From: AP-16 sp036395835
Lineage (GTDB): Bacteria; Pseudomonadota; Alphaproteobacteria; Rhizobiales; Xanthobacteraceae
Assembly (NCBI GenBank): GCA_036395835.1
Contig: DASWCW010000213.1
Coordinates: 1 to 19,790, forward strand
Length of the DNA stretch: 19,790 bases
Direction: 5' to 3'
The position numbers and the translations under genes were made by a program. This document shows positions 6,764 to 16,736 of the stretch, in pieces (positions within the stretch are counted from its first letter, which is position 1; every line of letters starts with the position of its first letter). The notes beneath the pieces are model-generated. The model was given only the letters and a program-made list of their open reading frames with translations, was not told the origin of the DNA and did not search any database.

Positions 6764-8145
6764 TCGGCAGCCGCGGCCGGATGAGATCCGATCCAATGCT
6801 CGAGATCGCCCAGCGCCCGCGCGCTGAGCGCCTGCTTCTTGGCCGGGGTTCTCGCGGCGCCGGCGCGCCGGATACCTTCGGCGAGCGGCGGGAACAATCC
6901 GAAATTGACGTTCATCGGCTGGAACGAGCGCGGTCCGGCTTCGATCGCGTCCACATGGCCGCCGGTGATGTGGTTGAGCAGCGCCCCATGCGCGGTCGTC
7001 GGCGGCGGCAGCACGATCGGTTCGCCCAGCCGCTCCGCGGCGGCGAAGCGGCCGGCCAGGAGCCCGATCGCCGCGGATTCCACATAGCCTTCGCAGCCGG
7101 TGATCTGTCCGGCAAAGCGCAGCCGCGGCATCGCGTTGAGCCGCAGAGTGGCATCGAGCAGTTTCGGCGAGTTGAGGAAGGTGTTGCGATGCACGCCGCC
7201 GAGCCTCGCGAACTCCGCATTCTGCAGCCCCGGAATGCTGCGGAAGATGCGCAGCTGCTCGCCGTGCTTCAGCTTGGTCTGGAACCCGACCATGTTGAAC
7301 AGGGTCCCGAGCCTGTTGTCCTGCCGCAGCTGCACGACGGCGTAAGGCTTGCGTTGCGGCGCATGCGGATCGGTGAGGCCGAACGGCTTGAGCGGCCCAT
7401 GCCGAAGCGTCTCGCGGCCGCGCTCGGCCATGACCTCGACCGGCAGGCAGCCCTCGAAATACGGCGCCGCCTCCCAGTCGTGGAACGCAACCTTTTCACC
7501 GGCGATCAGCGCGTCGACGAACGCCTCGTATTCATCGCGGCCGAGCGGACAATTGATGTAGTCGGCGCCGGTGCCGCCCGGGCCGCGCTTGTCGTAGCGC
7601 GACTGGAACCAGGCGGTCGCAAGATCGATCGAATCCCGATGCACGATCGGCGCAATGGCATCGAAGAAGGCGAGGGCCTCCTCGCCGGTGATTGCCTGGA
7701 TCGCGCGCGCGAGCGCCGGCGAGGTGAGGGGGCCGGTGGCGATGATGACGGAATCCCAATCCTCTGACGGTAATCCGTCGATTTCTTCCCGGCGGATTTC
7801 GGCCAGCGGGTGGCTTTCTAGCGCCCGCGTCACCGCGGCCGCAAAGCCGTCGCGGTCGACCGCGAGCGCGCCGCCGGCCGGCACCTGGTTGCCATCGCCG
7901 CAGTGCATGACGAGCGAGCCGAGCCGGCGCATCTCTTCGTGCAGCAGCCCGACCGCATTGTTCTCGCGATCGTCGGAGCGGAACGAGTTGGAGCAGACGA
8001 GCTCGGCGAGGCTTTCGGTCTTGTGCGCGTCGGTCATGCGCACCGGACGCATCTCGTGGAGCACGACCGGAACGCCCCGGCTGGCAATCTGCCAGGCGGC
8101 TTCCGATCCGGCGAGGCCTCCGCCGATGACGTGGACGGGCTTCAT
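6760..8145 (-). CDS. trmFO: methylenetetrahydrofolate-tRNA-(uracil-5-)-methyltransferase TrmFO
   Basis: TrmFO makes 5-methyluridine at position 54 of the tRNA T-loop, taking the carbon from methylenetetrahydrofolate with FAD as reductant. The 461-residue protein starts with the FAD-binding MKPVHVIGGGLAGSEAAW, followed by SLAELVCSNSFRSD, whose Cys51 corresponds to a conserved redox/catalytic Cys, and later EGCLPVEVMAERG with the second conserved Cys. The C-terminal half keeps FNMVGFQTKLKHGEQ and HRNTFLNSPKLLD. The frame continues upstream of 8145 but those residues (RFRVRPLAAAAP...) are not family-like, and the ATG giving MKPVHVIGGG fits exactly. Its last bases overlap the start of the dehydratase-like gene. 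Confidence 0.95.
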   Translation of the reverse strand: MKPVHVIGGGLAGSEAAWQIASRGVPVVLHEMRPVRMTDAHKTESLAELVCSNSFRSDDRENNAVGLLHEEMRRLGSLVMHCGDGNQVPAGGALAVDRDGFAAAVTRALESHPLAEIRREEIDGLPSEDWDSVIIATGPLTSPALARAIQAITGEEALAFFDAIAPIVHRDSIDLATAWFQSRYDKRGPGGTGADYINCPLGRDEYEAFVDALIAGEKVAFHDWEAAPYFEGCLPVEVMAERGRETLRHGPLKPFGLTDPHAPQRKPYAVVQLRQDNRLGTLFNMVGFQTKLKHGEQLRIFRSIPGLQNAEFARLGGVHRNTFLNSPKLLDATLRLNAMPRLRFAGQITGCEGYVESAAIGLLAGRFAAAERLGEPIVLPPPTTAHGALLNHITGGHVDAIEAGPRSFQPMNVNFGLFPPLAEGIRRAGAARTPAKKQALSARALGDLEHWIGSHPAAAAE

Positions 8146-8193
8146 GCTCCCGATATGTCGCGTCGGCGCGGCGGCAGCAAGCGGCCGGACACG

Positions 8194-8220
8194 AAAACGC
8201 CCGCGCAAGCGGCGGGCGTT
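8194..8220 (-). terminator. rho-independent terminator after the DUF1127 gene
   Basis: On the minus strand AACGCCCGC and GCGGGCGTT form a perfect 9-bp stem around a 7-base loop, followed by a short T run (TTTTC). It lies 25 bases after the DUF1127 stop and before trmFO, separating the two units. Confidence 0.65.
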
Positions 8221-8244
8221 CTCGGGCAGAGTTGCGGCGAAAAA

Positions 8245-8400
8245 TCAGCGATGGGCGTCGTGCCAGGCGATCGCTGCAATTTCGGAGCGGGTCACGCCGA
8301 TGTCGGCGAGCTCGCGGTCGCTGAGCTGAGACAGCTCACGAACGCCTCGCTCGTAGCGCGACCACATGCGATACCAGCCGATCAATTTGGCAATGAACAT
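8245..8400 (-). CDS. DUF1127 small basic protein
   Basis: A 51-residue protein made almost entirely of the DUF1127 (YjiS-like) domain: a WYRMWSRYERGVRELSQLSDRELADIG core and IAAIAWHDAHR at the end. Such Arg-rich mini-proteins are numerous in alphaproteobacteria; in some species they take part in stress responses, phosphate/carbon metabolism and RNA turnover, but this copy's role is unknown. The start at 8400 is fixed by a strong AAGGAAGG ribosome site 5 bases upstream; an earlier in-frame ATG at 8517 would add 39 residues unlike the family. It has its own terminator, so it is a single-gene unit. Confidence 0.88.
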   Translation of the reverse strand: MFIAKLIGWYRMWSRYERGVRELSQLSDRELADIGVTRSEIAAIAWHDAHR

Positions 8401-8405
8401 GGGTA

Positions 8406-8413
8406 CCTTCCTT
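8406..8413 (-). promoter_or_regulatory. ribosome binding site deciding the DUF1127 start
   Basis: AAGGAAGG on the minus strand, 5 bases before ATG 8400: the strongest Shine-Dalgarno match noticed in the window. It supports the short 51-residue product over the longer reading frame. Confidence 0.8.
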
Positions 8414-8500
8414 TCGAAACCAGCTGCAAGGGCCGGAAACGACTCGTTTTTGAGCTCGAAATGGAAAATAAGCGCCCGTGATGGCCAGGAAAACCACTTT

Positions 8501-8517
8501 ATGCTGCGCCGCAGCAT
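8501..8517. repeat. perfect 7-bp inverted repeat in the DUF1127/patatin gap
   Basis: ATGCTGC, loop GCC, GCAGCAT. It sits 101-117 bases upstream of the DUF1127 start and 30 bases beyond the stop of the patatin-like gene. No T run follows it on either strand, so it is not a classic terminator; it could be an operator or leader hairpin, or chance. Confidence 0.35.
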
Positions 8518-8546
8518 TGCAGAAAGCGCATGGCTTAGGACTCGGG

Positions 8547-9377
8547 CTACAGGCTAGCCGCAAAAGCTTTTCCGTCCTGGAGCCCCAGCTCATAGGCGTC
8601 CTGGATCGCTGCCGGATTCGTCAGGTCGAACTGCTTGGCCCCGATCGGGCGCGAGGGCTGGACGTAGGTCCGGCCCGGCACCTTGGGCACGCGCCGGTAG
8701 GTCCGGGTCAGCAGCACCAGCGTCCGGCCGCCGGCGGCCTCGACGGGCTCGAGCGGCTCGACCGGGACGTTGTCGACCAGTCCGCCATCGAACCCGGGCT
8801 TTCCGCCGACCAGGACCCGCGGCATGAACGGCGGTACGCAGCCGCTGGCCATGACGGCATCGCGCAGTTCGCCCGACGTGGCGAGATCGCGCACGCGCAC
8901 GAATTCCGCCCGGAACCCGAGCGCTCGCCCGAACCGCGGGTGCACCGGGTGGAGCAGGTGCTTTTCGAGCTGATAACAGCCGATCCCGATCGCGGCACCG
9001 AGGAGCGGCGGCAGCCCGAACGGCAGCCGCGCAACGGCGATGTGCAGATCCGTGCTCTGCTGCAGCCGCGCGAGCGCCGCGTCGTCGATGAGTTGCGCCA
9101 GCAGATCGCGGTACATCGGGCCCACCGGGCACAGCGGGCCGCCGGCGCGCCAGCCGCGGAAATCGAAATTCTTCCGATGCGGTCCGCACGCGGCGAGCAC
9201 CAGCTTGCGCACGCGCGGCCCTATGCCGAGGACCGAATAGATGCAGGCGAACGCGCCGGCGCTCACGCCGATGGCGAGCTTCGGCGGAAGCGCGAGCCGG
9301 TCGGCGACCGCCTCGTAGAAGCCGCCCTGCCAATAACAGCGGTTGCCGCCGCCCGCGAATGCGATCGCGTCGAACAT
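8547..9377 (-). CDS. patatin-like phospholipase family protein
   Basis: A 276-residue patatin-domain lipid acyl hydrolase with the complete catalytic set: oxyanion-hole glycines AFAGGGNRC (residues 7-14), nucleophile elbow GVSAG with Ser39, and the dyad aspartate in DGG at Asp197 (GFDGGLVDNVP). Substrate unknown; family members cleave phospholipids or other acyl lipids. No signal peptide, so cytoplasmic or membrane-associated. The start at 9377 gives MFDAIAFAGGG and lies 2 bases after the stop of the DUF72 gene, so the two are co-transcribed and probably translationally coupled. The reading frame is open for another 770 bases upstream, but that part is only the DUF72 gene read in another frame. 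Confidence 0.9.
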   Translation of the reverse strand: MFDAIAFAGGGNRCYWQGGFYEAVADRLALPPKLAIGVSAGAFACIYSVLGIGPRVRKLVLAACGPHRKNFDFRGWRAGGPLCPVGPMYRDLLAQLIDDAALARLQQSTDLHIAVARLPFGLPPLLGAAIGIGCYQLEKHLLHPVHPRFGRALGFRAEFVRVRDLATSGELRDAVMASGCVPPFMPRVLVGGKPGFDGGLVDNVPVEPLEPVEAAGGRTLVLLTRTYRRVPKVPGRTYVQPSRPIGAKQFDLTNPAAIQDAYELGLQDGKAFAASL

Positions 9378-9379
9378 CT

Positions 9380-10171
9380 TCACTGCGCCAAGCGCTCGAT
9401 CAGCGCCTGCGCGGCGGCCGGAGCCCGCACCTTGGCGCCGCTGATGAAATACACGAAACAATCGCGCGCCTTCGCGGCGGGCGCCGGCTCGGCATGAATG
9501 CGCGGCAGATCGTTCGGCTCGTCGCCCGCGGCCCAGGTCTTGAAGCGCTCCGCCCATTGGTCGAGCGCGGATTGCGGATAGCCGGCCGGCTCTTCCTCGA
9601 CCGAACGGCGCAAGCGGGCATAGACGAAATCTGCCGTGAGATCGAACATGGCCGGACGATCCGCGGAATCGATCAGCGCGAGCGCTACATGATGTTTCCG
9701 CAGCAGGTCGATGAACGCCGGCGCGGCAAAACTCTCGTGGGAAACCTCGACCACGTGACGAATGCGTCGCCCCTCGACGCTCGCCGGCAACTGCTTGAGT
9801 AATGCGCCGAAATCCTCCGGCTCGAAGCGTTTGGTCCCCGGGAATTGCCACAGCACCGGCCCGAGCTTGTTGCCGAGCTCCAGCACGCCGCTTGCGAAAA
9901 ATCGCTCGATCGATGCACCCGCCTCGGAAAGCTCGCGCCGATGCGTCGCGAACCGCGGGCCCTTGAGCGAGAACACGAAGCCATCCGGCGTGTCGTCGCG
10001 CCAGCGCCGGAAGCTCGCCGGTTTCTGCGAGCCGTAGAAGGTGCCGTTGATCTCGATCGAGGTCAGCTGCCGGCTGGCATGTTCGAGCTCGCGCGCCTGC
10101 GGCAGGTTTTTCGGATAGAACATGCCGCGCCAGGGCGCGAACACCCACCCGCCGACGCCGACCCGGATCAT
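9380..10171 (-). CDS. DUF72 (YecE-like) family protein
   Basis: A 263-residue DUF72 protein, a TIM-barrel-like family present in many bacteria and archaea with no firmly assigned activity. Family marks seen are the N-terminal IRVGVGGWVFAPWRGMFYP, the following LTSIEINGTFYG strand, FVFSLKGPRFATH, and VEVSHESF in the middle. Two starts are possible: ATG 10177 (MAMIRV) has only 2 bases after GGAG (10180-10183), while ATG 10171 (MIRVGVGGW) has 8 and is preferred. It is the first gene of a two-gene unit with the patatin-like gene and is divergent from the antitoxin cluster beginning about 20-70 bases away. Confidence 0.87.
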   Translation of the reverse strand: MIRVGVGGWVFAPWRGMFYPKNLPQARELEHASRQLTSIEINGTFYGSQKPASFRRWRDDTPDGFVFSLKGPRFATHRRELSEAGASIERFFASGVLELGNKLGPVLWQFPGTKRFEPEDFGALLKQLPASVEGRRIRHVVEVSHESFAAPAFIDLLRKHHVALALIDSADRPAMFDLTADFVYARLRRSVEEEPAGYPQSALDQWAERFKTWAAGDEPNDLPRIHAEPAPAAKARDCFVYFISGAKVRAPAAAQALIERLAQ

Positions 10172-10187
10172 GGCCATTACTCCAAAT

Positions 10188-10244
10188 ACTGCTCGTTCAT
10201 TCGACGCCGGAGACGTAGAGATCGCTGACTCTCACAGAGGTTAA
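10188..10244 (+). pseudogene. possible C-terminal remnant of a HigB-type toxin
   Basis: Read in the frame ending at TAA 10242-10244, the bases just before the antitoxin gene give ARSFDAGDVEIADSHRG. This resembles the last residues of HigB/RelE-like toxins (F..GDA.DVD..DYH pattern). The stop is 4 bases before the HigA start, the usual higB-higA spacing. No toxin body is found upstream, where the DUF72 gene begins on the other strand. Short and degenerate, so tentative. Confidence 0.35.
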
Positions 10245-10248
10245 AGAC

Positions 10249-10536
10249 ATGCCTCCCCTGGCACATCCCGGGCGTCTCTTGAAGCGAGAAATGACCCTCC
10301 GGGGCCTCAGCGCCAACCGGCTTGCGCTCGATCTCGGCGTCTCCTCCGGTCGCGTTAGCGATATTCTCGAGGGACGACGCTCGATCACCGCCGATAGCGC
10401 GGTGCGGCTCGGGCGGTATTTCGGCGACAGCCCGCAGTTCTGGGTGGCTCTCCAGAGCCAGTACGACATCGCCTTGGTCGAGCGCGAGCAGGGGGCGGAA
10501 ATCGCGAAACGGATGAGGCCGGTAGATCCGGCGTGA
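10249..10536 (+). CDS. higA: HigA-type antitoxin, XRE-family DNA-binding protein
   Basis: The 95-residue protein has the HigA/VapI plan: HPGRLLKREM near the start, then a helix-turn-helix (GLSANRLALDLGVSSGRVSDILEGRRSIT, about residues 19-47) and the typical RLGRYFGDSPQFWVALQSQYDIA. HigA proteins neutralise the mRNA-cutting HigB toxin and repress their own promoter. The gene looks intact, but no complete toxin gene lies beside it: upstream is only a short possible HigB tail and downstream an unrelated DUF433 gene. It may act as an orphan antitoxin or plain regulator. ATG 10249 is preceded by CAGAGG at 10235-10240. Confidence 0.85.
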   Translation: MPPLAHPGRLLKREMTLRGLSANRLALDLGVSSGRVSDILEGRRSITADSAVRLGRYFGDSPQFWVALQSQYDIALVEREQGAEIAKRMRPVDPA

Positions 10537-10607
10537 GCTACAATGGTGTCGCAGATGCGCGGAGGGCCGGCTTTTGCTACAGTATCCGCGACAGATGCAG
10601 GCAGAGA

Positions 10608-10835
10608 ATGACCAACCACCTCGATCGCATCACCGTTGATCCGGACGTTTTCGGTGGCCGGCCCTGTATCCGCGGCTTGCGGGTGCGGGTGAAGGATATC
10701 CTCGACCTGCTCGCGGGCGGTGCGAGCCGTGCGGATATCCTCGCGGATTTTCCATATTTGGAGGATGACGATATCGCTGCGGCGCTCGAATACGCGGCAC
10801 AGCACGTGGACCATCCTGTCATTCGACCGGCATGA
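10608..10835 (+). CDS. DUF433 family protein, orphan antitoxin-like
   Basis: A 75-residue DUF433 protein: ITVDPDVFGGRPCIRGLRVRVKDILDLLAGG followed by ILADFPYLEDDDIAAALEYAAQHVDHP, a compact winged/helix-turn-helix-like fold. These genes usually sit just before a DUF5615 (PIN-like) toxin gene and are regarded as the antitoxin partner. Here no DUF5615 gene follows; 5 bases after the stop begins a fused fragment of a different toxin-antitoxin pair. The start at 10608 gives the family-like N-terminus MTNHLDRITVDP with a weak ribosome site (AGGCAGAG); the frame continues upstream to an ATG at 10533 overlapping higA, but those residues are not family-like. Confidence 0.82.
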   Translation: MTNHLDRITVDPDVFGGRPCIRGLRVRVKDILDLLAGGASRADILADFPYLEDDDIAAALEYAAQHVDHPVIRPA

Positions 10836-10840
10836 CGTGC

Positions 10841-10959
10841 ATGGCGACGTTCACGATCAAGCAGGCAAAAGCCCAGCTGCCCAGGCTCAGGTCGAAGGCG
10901 TCCCCCTTGTTGCGGCCGACCCTGTGTTCCGCGCCCTCGGCGTGCGCGTGCTGTGGTAG
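10841..10959 (+). pseudogene. fused phd-vapC toxin-antitoxin remnant
   Basis: Two pieces in different frames are joined. From ATG 10841 the frame gives MATFTIKQAKAQLPRL, which is the opening of a Phd/YefM-type antitoxin, then loses similarity. In another frame, ending at TAG 10957-10959, the bases from about 10872 give AAQAQVEGVPLVAADPVFRA then LGVRVLW, the exact kind of ending found in VapC PIN-domain toxins (AQA..EG..LVTAD..F..YGV.VLW). About 500 bases that would hold the antitoxin's body and most of the toxin are missing, so this looks like an internal deletion of a phd-vapC operon. Neither product can be functional. Confidence 0.65.
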
Positions 10960-11000
10960 GCGCGACACTTCATTTTTTGCTTTGTGACTGCTGCAAGGAC

Positions 11001-12754
11001 TTAGCGTCGAGGCGGGCAATCCCGTTGGAGCTGGACCTGCAATCGCTGTCCGTTGACCTGCAATTCATTTAGCGATGGTTGGGCAAGCTCGAAATTGCCG
11101 GCTCGCATCGCCTCTCGAACCGCTGGACAATGCGCGTTCGAAATTCCCCCGAGGAACTCCCAGTAATCGCCTGCTACGGATTTGAACACTGCGGAAGGTC
11201 CTGGCAAACCAAACAGCAGAATTTCCGGTATTCTATCGCCATCCAAGTCGACCAAGACAGCATCACATTTCGCGTTCGATACTAGACACTTCGGCAGGAG
11301 CCATTTTTTCGGCATCGAATTCCAATCCTGCCGCAACTGTCTGGAATGGTCTGCCCCCCTGGATGTACAATCGTTATGTTGGCCGCACGCATCTGCGGCG
11401 TCACCTGCACTACCGTATTCAAGTTTTGCCAGCGGTTTTGTAGGCGGAAAGCTTGACGCGCCTTCTCCGCGATCTCGGCGTTTTGTGGCCCATCGGTAAG
11501 GCCGGCCAACCCCTCGAGCGCGGCCATTCCGTACCGACCCGAGCCGAATCGCAAGAAACCAAAATCGAATTTGTCGGGTGGGATACTTCCGGATTGCAAC
11601 CGATTGACTTGATCGGCCACGGAAATGCGCGCCGGATCGGCGATCGGCGTGAACAGTGCAAGCAGGACCACTACTATGAAAAACGCAGTGAGCACATTGG
11701 TAGTTTCAAGTTCTCGAACCATCAAGCCGGAACGCAATGCCGCAACGAAATAGCCGACCGCATAGCAAGCCGCTACGGCGATGCATGCTAGTGTAATAAT
11801 ACGGTCGGGAGTCCAGCCGTATTGCTGCACGCGCAATAAGAGAGCATACGAGGCCAGCCCCAGGAGGGGCGCGAGAAGGACAGCCGCAAGGACGCTGGAA
11901 TAGCGTAGCGGGGCGGCCCTGAAATGTTCGGGTCCGCCATCCTGATACGCACTGTTGATCAGCAAAATCAGAGCAAAGGCGGCTATGAGGAGAATGGCGG
12001 TTGCACGGTGCGTGTTCCAAAGCGGATCAAGGCCCGTGAATGACAGAGCCACAGTAAACCCAAACGCGATCAAAGCCATCATTGGCAACAGCCAAGACAA
12101 TAATGTCAACATCAATGTTTGCGTTCCGCGGACGATGCCTGGCCGTAAGTCGGTGATATGGATGGCAAGTGTAAGAACCAGCATCGTGGCAGGTATGGCA
12201 AACCATGGCCGTTTGATCAGATCTGCAAAGAGCTCAATTCGTATCAGCCCAAAGAGCTTTGCCCCCAGGAACAGCAGTGCCCAAAAAACTCCCAGGAAAA
12301 TACCGGCAAGGACTAGCTGCACGCCATGTTTCCATGAAATGTCGAAGTAATTTGCATAGCGAGCGATGAAGTGCCGTTCTGCATCGCCCGATACGATCAG
12401 CGAGTGGGTCACAAAGAGAATGGCTATGATGGCTGGGCGCATATGGCTGCTGGAGCCCAGCCATTGACCCGAAGCGTTGCCGATGGGACCGCGATAAACG
12501 TTGTAGGCCGCCAAGCCGGCGCAGATCGCGGTAGCGATCACGATCCAAATGGCGAGGGTCCAAGGTCGAAGGTTTCCAACACCGGCGACGAGAATAAGGG
12601 GGACAAACAACGCGACGGTGACGATTGACGCGAAAATCAATTGATCGCCGGCCGGCCAAGCCCTCAATTCGTAAGCGTGATAGAGAAAGTAGAGGACAAT
12701 ACCTTGCGCGAAAGCAACAGCGAGTCTCGAGTACACGAGTGAGCGCGGCATCAT
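11001..12754 (-). pseudogene. DUF4153 family membrane protein, frameshifted near the C-terminus
   Basis: From ATG 12754 (MMPRSLVYSRLAVAFAQG) the frame encodes about 450 residues with roughly ten or eleven hydrophobic segments, then a soluble part containing FGFLRFGSGRYGMAALEGL, typical of DUF4153 proteins. It ends at a TAG at 11282 after ...TIPDSCGRIG. The adjacent frame carries on the expected sequence, LRQDWNSMPKKWLLPKCL then DAVLVDLDGDRIPEILLFG, to a stop at 11001. A single missing base near 11337-11341 explains both; a decayed gene and a sequencing error look alike here. Function of the family is unknown; inner membrane by its helices. It follows uvrA by 83 bases on the same strand, and its GC content is clearly lower than its neighbours', suggesting separate origin. 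Confidence 0.8.
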
Positions 12755-12837
12755 AATCGAACCAAATGGGGTGCAGGGATTGACAGTCTCCGACCAACAG
12801 GCTTCACCATCAAGAACCTCTTCTGCTCGTCCGCAGC

Positions 12838-15867
<3,030 letters not shown>

Positions 15868-15928
15868 GCGTGCTGGTCCGCCGCTTTCGAGCCGGTCCAT
15901 ACGCGGGGCCCGGCGCGCAGGACGCCTG

Positions 15929-15943
15929 GAACGTAGTAAGAAC
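15929..15943. promoter_or_regulatory. SOS box (LexA operator), uvrA-proximal
   Basis: GAAC-GTAGTAA-GAAC, an exact match to the alphaproteobacterial LexA site GAAC-N7-GAAC (GTTC-N7-GTTC on the other strand). It is 61 bases upstream of the uvrA ATG, inside the expected promoter zone, so uvrA is predicted to be repressed by LexA and induced by DNA damage. Confidence 0.75.
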
Positions 15944-16062
15944 GGCCCGACTGCGCCAGCCCGCGCGAAGCCCGGCCATAGCTGCATTCTGTGGATAGCA
16001 AGCCCGGCCCTTTTGTGGCCCGAAGAATTGCCGTGCTTGCCTCGCGGCCGGCGAAATGATAA

Positions 16063-16077
16063 GAACGAAACGGGAAC
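16063..16077. promoter_or_regulatory. SOS box (LexA operator), ssb-proximal
   Basis: GAAC-GAAACGG-GAAC, a second exact GAAC-N7-GAAC match, 119 bases from the first box and 87 bases upstream of the ssb ATG. Its place suggests that it controls ssb, perhaps together with the other box if the divergent promoters overlap. Confidence 0.72.
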
Positions 16078-16164
16078 ATCCACCGAGATCGTTCCCGAAA
16101 GCCTTGCCGCCGCGGGGCTTCGGACTAGCTTGGCATTTCACGAGCGGCGGATTGGAGAGCTCTC

Positions 16165-16647
16165 ATGGCGGGTAGCGTGAACAAGGTGATCCTGGTCGGC
16201 AATCTCGGAGCGGATCCTGAAATCCGCCGCACCCAGGACGGCAGGCCGGTGGCGAACCTGCGCGTGGCGACTTCCGACAGCTGGCGCGACAAGACGAGCG
16301 GTGAACGCCGGGAGCGGACCGAATGGCATCGGGTCGTGATCTTCAACGAGGGGCTTTGCCGGATCGCCGAGCAATATCTGAAGAAGGGCGCCAAGGTTTA
16401 TCTCGAAGGCCAGCTGCAGACCCGCAAATGGCAGGATCAGCAGGGCCAGGACCGCTATTCGACCGAGGTGGTGCTGCAGGGCTTCAACTCGCAGCTCACC
16501 ATGCTCGATCGCGTTGGCGGCGGGACCGCGGGCGACGCCGGCGAGCCGGGCGATTTCGGCTCGGCGGGACCGAGCGGTCCGCGCGAGCGCAAGCCGGCTC
16601 TTGCCGGCGCCAAGCGCGACGATCTCGACGACGAAATCCCGTTCTGA
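16165..16647 (+). CDS. ssb: single-stranded DNA-binding protein SSB
   Basis: SSB coats single-stranded DNA in replication, repair and recombination. The 160-residue protein has the OB-fold at about residues 4-110 (VNKVILVGNLGADPEIRRTQ, WHRVVIFNE, KKGAKVYLEGQLQTRKWQD), a Gly/Pro-rich linker, and the acidic tail DDLDDEIPF that binds partner proteins. Length is normal. ATG 16165 is preceded by GGAGAG (16154-16159) with a 5-base spacer. The gene is divergent from uvrA, as in Escherichia coli, and has an SOS box 87 bases upstream. It is the only ssb in the window and looks intact. Confidence 0.97.
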   Translation: MAGSVNKVILVGNLGADPEIRRTQDGRPVANLRVATSDSWRDKTSGERRERTEWHRVVIFNEGLCRIAEQYLKKGAKVYLEGQLQTRKWQDQQGQDRYSTEVVLQGFNSQLTMLDRVGGGTAGDAGEPGDFGSAGPSGPRERKPALAGAKRDDLDDEIPF

Positions 16648-16673
16648 GCCGCTGACTCTCAGCTCGCGCGTTC

Positions 16674-16726
16674 CCCTCTCCCCTTGCGGGCCTCGCGGGA
16701 GAGGGTGCCGGGCGGACGAAGTCCGC
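16674..16726. repeat. double hairpin between convergent ssb and beta-lactamase-family genes
   Basis: CCCTCTCCC (16674-16682) pairs perfectly with GGGAGAGGG (16697-16705), and GCGGAC (16712-16717) with GTCCGC (16721-16726) around GAA. The wording 'ccctctccccttgcggg...gggagaggg' is that of a common Rhizobiales intergenic repeat and resembles the copies at 1385 and 14988. As it lies between converging genes it may also end transcription, though no T run follows. Confidence 0.65.
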
Positions 16727-16736
16727 GCGGCCGCGA

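Noticed and set aside
8501..8517. Terminator for the patatin-like gene
   Set aside because: The stem is only 7 bp and is not followed by a T run on either strand.
9378..10148. N-terminal extension of the patatin frame to 533 residues
   Set aside because: The added part overlaps the DUF72 gene in another frame and has no similarity to a known domain.
10197..10814. 205-codon minus-strand frame across higA and DUF433
   Set aside because: Antisense to two recognised small genes; no domain seen.
10819..11019. Small minus-strand frame ending SWAFACLIVNVAMHVMPVE, looking like a membrane mini-protein
   Set aside because: It is the reverse of the phd-vapC scar and lacks a ribosome site; the plus-strand reading explains the bases better.
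16085..16105. Third SOS half-site (GTTC at 16091)
   Set aside because: No second GTTC at the 7-base spacing.
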